Origin: an uncultured Bacteroidales bacterium
Lineage (GTDB): Bacteria; Bacteroidota; Bacteroidia; Bacteroidales; FEN-979
Direction: 5' to 3'
Assembly (NCBI GenBank): GCA_903916595.1
Contig: CAIWXI010000029.1
Coordinates: 1 to 32,574, forward strand
Length of the DNA: 32,574 nucleotides
A program made the translations under genes and the position numbers. Below the pieces are notes generated by a model. It was not told where the DNA came from. It worked only from the letters and a program-made list of their open reading frames with translations, and searched no databases. Positions 14,676-22,972 of this stretch are shown here, in pieces (position 1 is the first letter of the stretch; every line of letters starts with the position of its first letter).

Positions 14676-17540
14676 CTATCCCTGGCATGTACTTACCAGA
14701 TTCCTGTCGCCAAACGCATCATCGATACGGGTTACAGTAGGCCAGTATTTGTCATCACCAGACCAGGGCATAGGATAAGCCGCTTTCTGCCGGGAATAAG
14801 GAAGAGTCCATTCATCCGCCGTTACCATGGCCGCAGTATGCGGGGCTTTCATGATCACATTCACAAGCTTATCGGCTTTTCCCGAAGCAATTTCGTCAAT
14901 TTCTCCCTTGATCGAGATCATGGCTTCAATAAAACGGTTCAGTTCATAATATGGTTCGCTTTCGGTAGGCTCAACCATCAGGGTCCCGTGAACAGGAAAA
15001 GCAACAGTGGGAGCATGGAAGCCGTAGTCCATCAGTCTTTTTGCAATATCAATAGCGCCTATGCCCGTTTGCCGGGATATCCCGTTGCAATCGACAATCA
15101 TTTCATGTGCACAACGGCCGTTCTTACCTGAATATAAAATCGGATAGAAGGGTTCCAGACATGATTTGATATAGTTGGCATTGAGTATAGCCATCCGGGT
15201 AGCCTCGGTGAGTCCGGCACCTCCCATCAACTTGATATAGGCGTAAGATATCGTCAGGATCAACGCACTTCCGTATGGACCTGAAGCAACAGCAGTGGTT
15301 CCTGTCTCCCCTCCGGTCGAAACCTGCGTGTGACGGGGAAGGAAAGGACTAAGATGTTTGGCAACAGCTATAGGGCCCACACCCGGCCCACCACCTCCAT
15401 GAGGAATGGCAAAGGTCTTGTGCAGGTTCAGGTGGCATACGTCGGCTCCAATCATCCCCGGATTGGTAAGGCCGACCTGGGCGTTCATATTGGCGCCGTC
15501 CATATATACCTGACCTCCGTTTTCATGAATTATGTTAACGATCTCAAGTATGTTCTCTTCAAATACACCATGGGTGGAAGGGTACGTCACCATTAATGCC
15601 GAAAGATTAGCTTTATGCTGAACAGCCTTTTCGCGTAGGTCATTGGCGTCAATATTCCCGTATTCATCGCATTTTACAACAACCACCTGCATGCCGGCCA
15701 TTGCGGCGCTTGCGGGGTTGGTGCCATGAGCGGAAGAGGGGATGAGGCATACATTCCTGTGGCCTTCACCACGGCTGATGTGGTACTGGCGAACGACGAG
15801 AAGTCCTGCGTATTCGCCTGCAGCGCCTGAATTGGGCATAAACGAAACGGCATCAAATCCCGTAATCTCGCAAAGATCTTTTTCCAACTCGCCGATGAGG
15901 TATTGGTAGCCCTCAGCCTGGTCCTTGGGTACAAAAGGATGTACTCCGCCGAACTCGGGATAACTCAGAGCGAACAACTCCGATGAAGCATTTAGTTTCA
16001 TGGTACAGGAACCCAGGGGGATCATCGAGCGGTTTAGCGAAAGGTCTTTGATCTCAAGTTTTTTAAGGTAACGCATCATCTCTGTTTCTGAATGATAGGA
16101 GTTGAAGACCTTGTTTGTCATGAAGGCGGATGTCCTTGTAAGTTCTGCCGGCATGGTTGTGATCTGTTCACATTCCCTGGGATCACATATAAAGTCAGTA
16201 AACCCTTTTCCGTTAGCTTTAGCAAACAGTTCCAGCAAACGGTTGATATCATACAGCTCAGTGGTTTCATCCACGCTGATGCCAACATGCTTCTCATCGA
16301 TAAACCTGAGGTTGATCTTCTGTTCGATGGCTTTGTTGCACAGCGTCGTCGCTGAAACACCTTCGGGAAGCTGAATACAAACGGTATCAAAGAAGTTTCT
16401 GTTAAGCTGTTTATAACCGGATTTCCCAATTTCCTGTGCAAGAACACCGGTAAGTATGTTGATATGTCTCGCGATCTGTCGGATCCCTTTGGGACCGTGA
16501 TATACACCGTACATTCCGGCCATTACAGCCAGAAGGACCTGCGATGTGCATATGTTTGAAGTAGCCCGTTCACGTTTTATATGCTGCTCCCGTGTCTGCA
16601 AAGCCATCCTTAAGGCCCTGTTGCCGTTGGCATCGACAGAAATACCGATGATTCGTCCGGGCATTTGCCTCTTGAATTCTTCTTTTGTGGCAAAAAAGGC
16701 AGCATGTGGTCCGCCATAACCCATAGGAACTCCAAACCGTTGTGAAGAACCAAACACGACGTCGGCTCCCCATTCTCCCGGAGGTGTAAGCAAAGCCAGA
16801 CCCAGCAGGTCGGCGGCAACAGCAACACCGATCTTCATGGCATGAGCCTTCTCAACAAAGCCGCGGTAATCACTTACCTCGCCAAACTGATTGGGATACT
16901 GAATTACTGATCCGAAATAAGTATTGTCAGGAACAAACTCAGAATGCCTTCCAAAAACCAACTGTATGCCCAGCGGAATAGCTCTTGTTCTGATCACATC
17001 GGCCGTCTGAGGGAAAATGTCATCCGCAACAAAAAAATTAATTGCACCCCGTTTGGTTGTCTCTCGGTCGCGTGAGTTGAACAACATAATCATGGCTTCG
17101 GAAGCGGCCGTACCTTCATCAAGCAGGGAAGCATTTGCAACCGGCATCGCGGTGAGATCACTGATCATGGTCTGGAAATCAAGCAGAGCCTCGAGCCGGC
17201 CTTGTGAGATCTCGGCCTGGTATGGAGTATAAGCCGTATACCAGCCCGGATTTTCTAAAATGTTCCTGAGAATAACAGCTGGCGTGATTGTATTGTAGTA
17301 TCCCTGTCCGATATAAGTTTTATACAGCTTGTTCTTTGCAGCAATACCCTTGATGTGGTTCAGGTACTGGTATTCGTTCAGCCCTTTTGGAAGGTTTAAG
17401 GGGGTCTTCAGACGGATAGCAGATGGGACAGTCTCGTTGATAAGCTGTTCAAGTGTCTTGACTCCAATCTTCTCAAGCATGGTTTCAATCTCGGCGCCAA
17501 AGGGCCCGTTGTGTCTTCTAGCAAAATTGTCAGTGATCAT
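14676..17540 (-). CDS. gcvP: Glycine dehydrogenase (decarboxylating), P-protein of the glycine cleavage system
   Basis: At 954 residues this is the full-length fused P-protein, whose N- and C-halves each resemble a PLP-enzyme domain. It begins with the typical FARRHNGPFGAEIETMLEKIG. The N-half holds LLDEGTAASEAM, and the C-half holds MIPLGSCTMKLN, the NSGAAGEYAGL region and HLNLHKTFAIPHGGGGPG with PLP lysine K708. It decarboxylates glycine and passes the aminomethyl group to lipoylated H-protein. No gcvT or gcvH is nearby, so the system is split in this genome. It has its own TAnnTTTG element. Its stop is 4 bases from the convergent upstream gene. Confidence 0.97.
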   Translation of the reverse strand: MITDNFARRHNGPFGAEIETMLEKIGVKTLEQLINETVPSAIRLKTPLNLPKGLNEYQYLNHIKGIAAKNKLYKTYIGQGYYNTITPAVILRNILENPGWYTAYTPYQAEISQGRLEALLDFQTMISDLTAMPVANASLLDEGTAASEAMIMLFNSRDRETTKRGAINFFVADDIFPQTADVIRTRAIPLGIQLVFGRHSEFVPDNTYFGSVIQYPNQFGEVSDYRGFVEKAHAMKIGVAVAADLLGLALLTPPGEWGADVVFGSSQRFGVPMGYGGPHAAFFATKEEFKRQMPGRIIGISVDANGNRALRMALQTREQHIKRERATSNICTSQVLLAVMAGMYGVYHGPKGIRQIARHINILTGVLAQEIGKSGYKQLNRNFFDTVCIQLPEGVSATTLCNKAIEQKINLRFIDEKHVGISVDETTELYDINRLLELFAKANGKGFTDFICDPRECEQITTMPAELTRTSAFMTNKVFNSYHSETEMMRYLKKLEIKDLSLNRSMIPLGSCTMKLNASSELFALSYPEFGGVHPFVPKDQAEGYQYLIGELEKDLCEITGFDAVSFMPNSGAAGEYAGLLVVRQYHISRGEGHRNVCLIPSSAHGTNPASAAMAGMQVVVVKCDEYGNIDANDLREKAVQHKANLSALMVTYPSTHGVFEENILEIVNIIHENGGQVYMDGANMNAQVGLTNPGMIGADVCHLNLHKTFAIPHGGGGPGVGPIAVAKHLSPFLPRHTQVSTGGETGTTAVASGPYGSALILTISYAYIKLMGGAGLTEATRMAILNANYIKSCLEPFYPILYSGKNGRCAHEMIVDCNGISRQTGIGAIDIAKRLMDYGFHAPTVAFPVHGTLMVEPTESEPYYELNRFIEAMISIKGEIDEIASGKADKLVNVIMKAPHTAAMVTADEWTLPYSRQKAAYPMPWSGDDKYWPTVTRIDDAFGDRNLVSTCQG

Positions 17541-17573
17541 ATCTATGAGTTTTTAATGGCAGGTTGAGAACAG

Positions 17574-17581
17574 CAAAAATA
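17574..17581 (-). promoter_or_regulatory. -7 element of gcvP
   Basis: Read on the minus strand this is TATTTTTG, an exact TAnnTTTG match about 33 bases upstream of the gcvP ATG and just downstream of the pyrophosphatase terminator. gcvP is therefore probably an independent transcript. I see no glycine riboswitch in the 124-base gap. Confidence 0.5.
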
Positions 17582-17607
17582 CCAAGAATCACAGACAAAT
17601 TGAAATG

Positions 17608-17646
17608 AAAAAAAAAACACTCCAAGAATTTAATCCTGGAGTGTTT
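17608..17646 (-). terminator. Intrinsic terminator of the membrane pyrophosphatase gene
   Basis: A 10-bp stem (17615-17624 pairing with 17637-17646, core ACACTCCA/TGGAGTGT) with a 12-base loop is followed on the minus strand by a run of ten U from 17617 down to 17608. It lies just downstream of the stop at 17665 and before the gcvP promoter. Confidence 0.85.
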
Positions 17647-17664
17647 CTTTTAGGATAGATACTG

Positions 17665-20079
17665 TTAACTCTTTTTGATTCTCATGTTGTAGAATGAACG
17701 GTACACAAAATACAGGGCGATCACAAAAAACACAATTCCGATATAGGGCGCTATACTGTAGAAATGCTCTGAGATAGCGATCTCCATGGCAAGAAGCCCG
17801 AATAAGGTAGTGAATTTGATGATGGGATTCAAAGCAACCGATGATGTGTCTTTGAACGGATCACCAACAGTATCGCCAACAACGGCGGCATCGTGCAGAG
17901 GTGTGCCTTTTTCTTTCAGGTCCACTTCAACAACCTTTTTTGCATTATCCCAGGCGCCTCCGGCATTGGCCATGAACATAGCCTGAAATAATCCGAAGAA
18001 AGCGATAGAAATAAGGTAACTCACAAAGAATGAAGCGGCAGGATAACGCAGCGGATTTCCTGCCATGAAATTAGTGTCCTGATACCCAGATAAAAATGCG
18101 ATGGCCAGAGCAAAGGAGAAAATGGCAATAAAAATATTGAACATACCGGTCTGGGCATATTGAGTACAGATCTTGACAACTTCCTTGGAGGTTTCTACTG
18201 ACGCCTTTTTCTCGGCATTTTCATCAAGACGAATATTCTTCTTGATATATTCTACAGCACGGTAAGCGCCTGTAGTTACAGCCTGAATAGACGCTCCCGT
18301 AAACCAGTAAATCACAGCTCCACCCATCAGAAATCCAAGAATAGTATAAGGATTAAGAACGTTTAGAATAGCTTCCGGAGAAATTCCGAATTTGTTTCTG
18401 ATGAGCAGGATCAGAGAAAAAATCATGGTTGTAGCCCCAACAACTGCTGTTCCTATGAGCACAGGTTTTGCCGTTGCTTTAAATGTGTTTCCGGCTCCAT
18501 CGTTAGCTTCCAGATAATGCTTGGCATTTGCAAAATCGGGAGTGAATCCGAAATCTTTTTTAATGTCTATGGTTGCCTGTTCGATATTTTCTTCGATCAG
18601 AGAAAGTTCATACACAGATTGTGCATTATCCGTTACAGGGCCATAACTGTCAACTGCGATGGTTACGGGGCCCATTCCAAGAAATCCGAAAGCTACAAGA
18701 CCAAATGAAAATATGGCCGGATAGATCATAAAGGCATCCAGACCGTACTTACTGGTAACATAGGCAACAAACATTAATACGAGAAATACCATTCCCTGCC
18801 AGAAGGCGCTGAAATTTCCTGCAACCAAACCGGAAAGGATGTTAAGCGATGCGCCACCTTCACGCGAAGCGGTTACGACCTCGTTAACGTGTCTTGATTT
18901 AGGGCTTGTAAATATTTTGGTAAATTCAGGAATGAGGGCAGCTCCGAGTGTTCCGCAACTGATAATAATAGAAAGTGTTAACCAGAGGTCATTTTTTAAG
19001 TCGCCAATCATCATGTAGCTTGCTCCGAAAGTAACAAGTATCGATAAAATTGAGGTAATCCACACCAGGTTGGTCAATGGACGTTCAAAATCAATGTCGT
19101 CTTTATGGCCATACTTGGCCTGTGAATAAGCCTTATTGATGTAAAATGCTGTGATTGATGTGATTACCATTAAGATACGCATTACAAAGATCCAGGTTAG
19201 CAGCTGCTTCTGGTTTTCCACATCTCCCACGGCCAGCACGATGAACGAAATAAGAGCAACTCCGGTCACGCCATAAGTTTCAAACCCATCGGCTGTTGGT
19301 CCTACACTGTCGCCTGCATTGTCGCCGGTGCAGTCTGCAATAACTCCGGGATTCCTTGGATCGTCTTCTTTAATCTTGAAAACGACTTTCATAAGGTCTG
19401 AACCGATATCGGCGATTTTGGTAAAGATACCGCCGGCGATACGAAGAGCAGAGGCTCCTAGGGATTCACCAATAGCAAACCCAATGAAACTGGCGCCTGC
19501 ATAATCCCTGGGAACGAACAATAAAATAATGAGCATCATGATAAGCTCAACACAAATAAGCATTACGCCAATGCTCATCCCAGCGTCAAGAGGGATGTTC
19601 AGTAATTTGATTGGTTTTCTCTCGAGGGAAGCAAATGCCATACGACTGTTTGCCAAAGTATTCATCCTGATGCCAAACCATGCTACGCTGTAGGAGCCAA
19701 GAATACCTATCACCGTCCAGGATATGATCAGAAAAACTCCCCCGATAGGCATAGACTGAAGGAACCCAAAATAAAACGCGATGCAGGTTCCAATAATCGC
19801 AAACAGAATCACAAGGAATTTCCCCTGCTGTAACAAGTACGTCTTACAGGTTTCAAAAATGATCTGAGCAACATCCAGCATCGACTGGTGGGCTCTCAGT
19901 TTCCGTACTTTGGTAAACTGGTAGTACCCGAAGAGCATCCCCAGTATTATAATCACAAACCCGAACATCAGCAGATTGTTCTGTGCCGGTGTGAGATCGG
20001 GGATTTTCAAGTCCGCCTCTGAGGCAAACATTGTAAACGGCAGCAACAAGGCTGCAAAAAGGATAGCCAATTTCTTCAT
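17665..20079 (-). CDS. hppA: Membrane-bound ion-pumping pyrophosphatase, divergent clade
   Basis: The 804-residue protein has about sixteen hydrophobic helices. It begins with a signal-like segment (residues 1-19) and carries the pyrophosphate-binding motifs: EDDPRNPGVIAD (238-249), GDNAGDSVGPTADGFETYG (252-270), and GGAWDNAKKVVE and VGDTVGDPFKDTS near the C-terminus. The usual DVGADLVGKVE is altered to DIGSDLMKVV (224-233), and GDNVGDCAGMAADLFE to GDNAGDSVGPTADGFE. The GAGNTFKATAK segment keeps the Lys that in known mPPases goes with potassium-independence. It couples pyrophosphate hydrolysis to proton (or sodium) export, saving energy in low-energy anaerobes. The substitutions resemble the divergent, Na-regulated H-transporting branch described for Chlorobium-type enzymes, and ion specificity is inferred. 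It is divergent from the next operon and has its own terminator. Confidence 0.93.
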   Translation of the reverse strand: MKKLAILFAALLLPFTMFASEADLKIPDLTPAQNNLLMFGFVIIILGMLFGYYQFTKVRKLRAHQSMLDVAQIIFETCKTYLLQQGKFLVILFAIIGTCIAFYFGFLQSMPIGGVFLIISWTVIGILGSYSVAWFGIRMNTLANSRMAFASLERKPIKLLNIPLDAGMSIGVMLICVELIMMLIILLFVPRDYAGASFIGFAIGESLGASALRIAGGIFTKIADIGSDLMKVVFKIKEDDPRNPGVIADCTGDNAGDSVGPTADGFETYGVTGVALISFIVLAVGDVENQKQLLTWIFVMRILMVITSITAFYINKAYSQAKYGHKDDIDFERPLTNLVWITSILSILVTFGASYMMIGDLKNDLWLTLSIIISCGTLGAALIPEFTKIFTSPKSRHVNEVVTASREGGASLNILSGLVAGNFSAFWQGMVFLVLMFVAYVTSKYGLDAFMIYPAIFSFGLVAFGFLGMGPVTIAVDSYGPVTDNAQSVYELSLIEENIEQATIDIKKDFGFTPDFANAKHYLEANDGAGNTFKATAKPVLIGTAVVGATTMIFSLILLIRNKFGISPEAILNVLNPYTILGFLMGGAVIYWFTGASIQAVTTGAYRAVEYIKKNIRLDENAEKKASVETSKEVVKICTQYAQTGMFNIFIAIFSFALAIAFLSGYQDTNFMAGNPLRYPAASFFVSYLISIAFFGLFQAMFMANAGGAWDNAKKVVEVDLKEKGTPLHDAAVVGDTVGDPFKDTSSVALNPIIKFTTLFGLLAMEIAISEHFYSIAPYIGIVFFVIALYFVYRSFYNMRIKKS

Positions 20080-20103
20080 ATCAAAAATTTACATGTTAGA
20101 ACG

Positions 20104-20111
20104 CAAAATTA
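20104..20111 (-). promoter_or_regulatory. -7 element of the pyrophosphatase gene
   Basis: Read on the minus strand this is TAATTTTG, an exact TAnnTTTG match 25 bases upstream of the ATG at 20079. A TTG lies 15 bases further upstream, shorter than the usual spacing. Confidence 0.5.
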
Positions 20112-20187
20112 GTAAGGTTTTTTAAACAATCCAATTAAAAGACATTTTTTTCCTCTCAGGTTTATTCAGAATCCGGAAGAATAGTGG

Positions 20188-20195
20188 TAAATTTG
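20188..20195 (+). promoter_or_regulatory. -7 element of the thyA-folA operon
   Basis: TAAATTTG is an exact TAnnTTTG match 24 bases before the first gene of the plus-strand operon. The region between the two divergent starts is A/T-rich and holds both promoters. Confidence 0.5.
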
Positions 20196-20218
20196 TACTA
20201 CGAATCCAAATCTGCCTG

Positions 20219-20815
20219 ATGGAGAAGATCCGCCTCGAAATCATCGGAATGTCATACAGCCAGTCTCAGACCGGAGCTTATGCCCTGATCCTGGGAGAGA
20301 AGGATGGAAAACGGAGGCTCCCCATTATAATAGGGGGTTTCGAGGCCCAGGCCATAGCTATTGAACTGGAAAAAATTAAGACTCCAAGGCCTCTCACACA
20401 TGATCTCTTTAAGCGGTTTGCCGATAGCTTCGGCATAGAAATAAGAGAGATCATAATCAATAAATTCCATGAAGGTGTTTTTTATGCTCAGCTTGTTTGC
20501 AGTGATGGCAGTAAAATAGAGGAAGTTGATTCCCGCACCTCCGATGCCATTGCCCTCGCCCTTCGGTTTAACTGCCCGATATACACGTTCGAGGATATAA
20601 TGAAAGCCGCTGCTATTCTGGTGGAGGAGGATGCCGGGACGAATGCTGTTTTAAACCCGGAGTCTCAGCCCAAAAGCAAAACCAAACAGGAATTCACTAC
20701 TCAGTCTGTTGCGGAACTGAACGAAACGCTGCAGTCTGCCATTGACAACGAAGAGTATGAAAAAGCTTCGCGTATAAGGGATGAATTGAACCGCCGTAAC
20801 AAGCCCGGGAAATAA
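20219..20815 (+). CDS. Bifunctional nuclease family protein (DUF151) with C-terminal UVR motif
   Basis: The 198-residue protein has residues 1-135 as a BFN/DUF151 domain: YALILGEKDGKRRLPIIIGG, then FEAQAIAIELEKIKTPRPLTHDL, then a strand-rich segment ending SRTSDAIALALRFNCPIYT. After a low-complexity linker, residues 163-198 form a UvrB/UvrC-type helical hairpin (LNETLQSAIDNEEYEKASRIRDELNRR). This domain pair is the common form in Bacteroidota and related phyla. The family has reported nuclease activity in plants, but its bacterial role is unsettled. The UVR motif suggests a protein partner in DNA repair or proteolysis. It is the first gene of the operon, with thyA starting 3 bases after its stop. 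Confidence 0.88.
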   Translation: MEKIRLEIIGMSYSQSQTGAYALILGEKDGKRRLPIIIGGFEAQAIAIELEKIKTPRPLTHDLFKRFADSFGIEIREIIINKFHEGVFYAQLVCSDGSKIEEVDSRTSDAIALALRFNCPIYTFEDIMKAAAILVEEDAGTNAVLNPESQPKSKTKQEFTTQSVAELNETLQSAIDNEEYEKASRIRDELNRRNKPGK

Positions 20816-20818
20816 CAC

Positions 20819-21613
20819 ATGCAACAATATTTAGATCTGCTTGATTTTGTACTTAAAAAAGGAGTGCTGAAGGAAGACCGCACAGGAACTGGTACACTCA
20901 GTGTTTTTGGGTATCAGATGCGTTTCAACCTGGCCGATGGTTTTCCAATGATGACCACCAAAAAACTGCACCTTCGCTCTATAATCCATGAACTCCTATG
21001 GTTCCTTCAGGGGGCCACGAATGTGAAGTACCTTCACGAGAATAAGGTAACTATATGGGACGAATGGGCCAAACCTGATGGAGAGCTTGGTCATATCTAT
21101 GGTTACCAGTGGCGTTTCTGGCCCAAACACGATGGCACCCACATAGACCAGATTAACCAGGTAGTTGAATCGATTAAGAAAAATCCCGACTCCCGACGGC
21201 TTATCGTGAGCGCCTGGAACGTCGGTGAGCTGGATCTTATGGCATTGCCTCCATGTCACCTCATGTTCCAGTTCTATGTTGCAAACGGAACCCTTTCCTG
21301 CCAGATGTACCAGCGTTCATGCGACATCTTCCTCGGCGTGCCTTTCAATATCACTTCCTATGCCTTGTTGCTCATGATGATGGCCCAGGTTACCGGGCTC
21401 AAACCGGGGGATTTTGTTCATACTCTTGGCGATGCTCATATTTACCTCAATCATATTGAACAGGTGAAGTTACAACTTACAAGAAGCCCCTTCCATCTGC
21501 CAACAATGACTCTGAACCCCAGGGTGAACGACATCCTGAGTTTTAAATTTGAAGATTTTACACTCAGCGATTATCAGTCACACCCTCACATCAAAGGTGA
21601 AATTTCAATTTAA
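20819..21613 (+). CDS. thyA: Thymidylate synthase
   Basis: The 264-residue protein is exactly the E. coli ThyA length, with the family landmarks in order: [13 protein letters not shown] (folate and phosphate binding), the WDEWA segment, GHIYGYQWR, nucleophile C146 in [27 protein letters not shown], and GDAHIYLNH near the end. It methylates dUMP to dTMP using methylene-tetrahydrofolate and releases dihydrofolate, which the next gene product (FolA, 9 bases downstream) reduces. The start is the ATG 3 bases after the previous stop, so translational coupling is likely. Confidence 0.98.
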   Translation: MQQYLDLLDFVLKKGVLKEDRTGTGTLSVFGYQMRFNLADGFPMMTTKKLHLRSIIHELLWFLQGATNVKYLHENKVTIWDEWAKPDGELGHIYGYQWRFWPKHDGTHIDQINQVVESIKKNPDSRRLIVSAWNVGELDLMALPPCHLMFQFYVANGTLSCQMYQRSCDIFLGVPFNITSYALLLMMMAQVTGLKPGDFVHTLGDAHIYLNHIEQVKLQLTRSPFHLPTMTLNPRVNDILSFKFEDFTLSDYQSHPHIKGEISI

Positions 21614-21622
21614 TTTTGTACC

Positions 21623-22111
21623 ATGCTTTCAATTATTGTTGCTATTGCCGGGAATATGGCTATCGGAAAAGACAATGACCTTCTTTGGCATATTCCCGAT
21701 GATCTGAAACGATTTAAACAGATCACCAGCGGACATACTATAATCATGGGTAAGCGTACTTATTATTCCCTCCCCAAACGCCCTCTCCCTAACCGGAGAA
21801 ACCTTGTTATTACAGATATCGCGGGCGAAATTATCGATGGCTGCTGCATGGCATATTCAATTGCTGATGCAGTTGACAGCTGCAAGGAGACAGAAGAAAA
21901 TTTTATAATCGGAGGAGCCTCAGTCTATAAACAATTCCTGCCCCTGGCTCACCGGCTTTATCTTACCAGGGTTCATAAGGACTTTGAGGGTGATGTGTTT
22001 TTTTCTGAAATCGATTTCAGCGAATGGAATCTTATTTCCAGAGAGGATTTCACCTTCGACCCGAACCTTGGCTTCGCATATTCGTATGAGAATTATATGC
22101 GTAAACAATGA
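21623..22111 (+). CDS. folA: Dihydrofolate reductase
   Basis: The 162-residue protein has the DHFR pattern: SIIVAIAGNMAIGKDNDLLWHIPDDLKRFK with the WHIPxDLK folate-site Asp, TIIMGKRTYYSLPKRPLPNRRN for NADPH binding, and FIIGGASVYKQFLP with the GGxxxY cofactor loop. It reduces dihydrofolate to tetrahydrofolate and pairs with the upstream thyA. Its stop overlaps the ATG of the following lipoprotein gene by 4 bases (ATGA). Confidence 0.97.
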   Translation: MLSIIVAIAGNMAIGKDNDLLWHIPDDLKRFKQITSGHTIIMGKRTYYSLPKRPLPNRRNLVITDIAGEIIDGCCMAYSIADAVDSCKETEENFIIGGASVYKQFLPLAHRLYLTRVHKDFEGDVFFSEIDFSEWNLISREDFTFDPNLGFAYSYENYMRKQ

Positions 22112-22962
22112 GCATAAAACAACCCGTGGCAAGATTCTCGGCAGGAATAATTATTTTTGCTGTCCTGTTTATTTCGGCTGCCGCCGGATGTAAAAAGAAA
22201 GACATTTCCCAGAACCTGAGCCCAAATCTGAATATTGCGAATGATATTGTATTTGCTGAGCGGGGGCTGTTTCATACTTTTGACCTTCTGCTTAAAGCAA
22301 ACCTTGATTCAGCTATTTTAAAATATGGCGTTGGTTCTATCGATAAGGCTGGTGTAAGATACGACAGTGCAGCGCGGCAATTTATCTTTTATTACCAAAG
22401 CAGAATCTGTGCCGACAGCGTGGATAGGAACGGAAATATCATCGTGAATCTGTCGGGGAATTTTTTTTCACCAGGAACCCATGCGAAAGTCGTTTTTGAA
22501 AATTATTCCGAAGACTCAAGGCAGTTCATTGGAAGTGACAGCCTGTTTAATGAGGGTAATACAACTGGTTCAGGCATCATTTATGCTTCATTCATCGATA
22601 GCCTTATCATTTCAAAAGATGCAAGCCAGTCAACCAAATGGCATTCATTGTTTGTTTACCATCTTCCAGATGCGATCACAATATTGCCCGATAGCCTCTT
22701 GCAGCTTACAATAACAGGCTCTGCTTTTGGATCGTCTTCGGCCGGTTATCCTTTTTTGTTTCAAATAAGCTATCCCCTGCTTAACGATTTTAACTGCCCA
22801 TGGATACGCCAGGGAGTAATGTCTCTGTCTACCCCATCGGTTCAGGTGACTTCAGGGTATATTGAATATGCGAACCAGGCCATATGCGATAACCGGGTCA
22901 CTTACATCTTTGATGGAAATATCTTTAAAGGGTGGATAAACAGAAATAAACTTAACTTCTGA
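22108..22962 (+). CDS. Putative lipoprotein of unknown function
   Basis: The 284-residue protein has a lipoprotein signal peptide: hydrophobic residues about 10-25 and a lipobox SAAAGC with the lipidated Cys at 28, followed by KKKD. The mature part is rich in Ser, Asn, Ile and Tyr with alternating strands, for example ARQFIFYYQSRI, GNIIVNLSGNFF and LLQLTITGSAFGSS, suggesting a beta-sandwich. It has two cysteines near positions 232 and 262 that could pair. I recognise no domain. It is translationally coupled to folA through an ATGA overlap, though a link to folate is unlikely, and it converges on the next gene with a 10-base gap. Location in the cell envelope is inferred. Confidence 0.7.
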   Translation: MSIKQPVARFSAGIIIFAVLFISAAAGCKKKDISQNLSPNLNIANDIVFAERGLFHTFDLLLKANLDSAILKYGVGSIDKAGVRYDSAARQFIFYYQSRICADSVDRNGNIIVNLSGNFFSPGTHAKVVFENYSEDSRQFIGSDSLFNEGNTTGSGIIYASFIDSLIISKDASQSTKWHSLFVYHLPDAITILPDSLLQLTITGSAFGSSSAGYPFLFQISYPLLNDFNCPWIRQGVMSLSTPSVQVTSGYIEYANQAICDNRVTYIFDGNIFKGWINRNKLNF

Positions 22963-22972
22963 TCTTTCTGCC

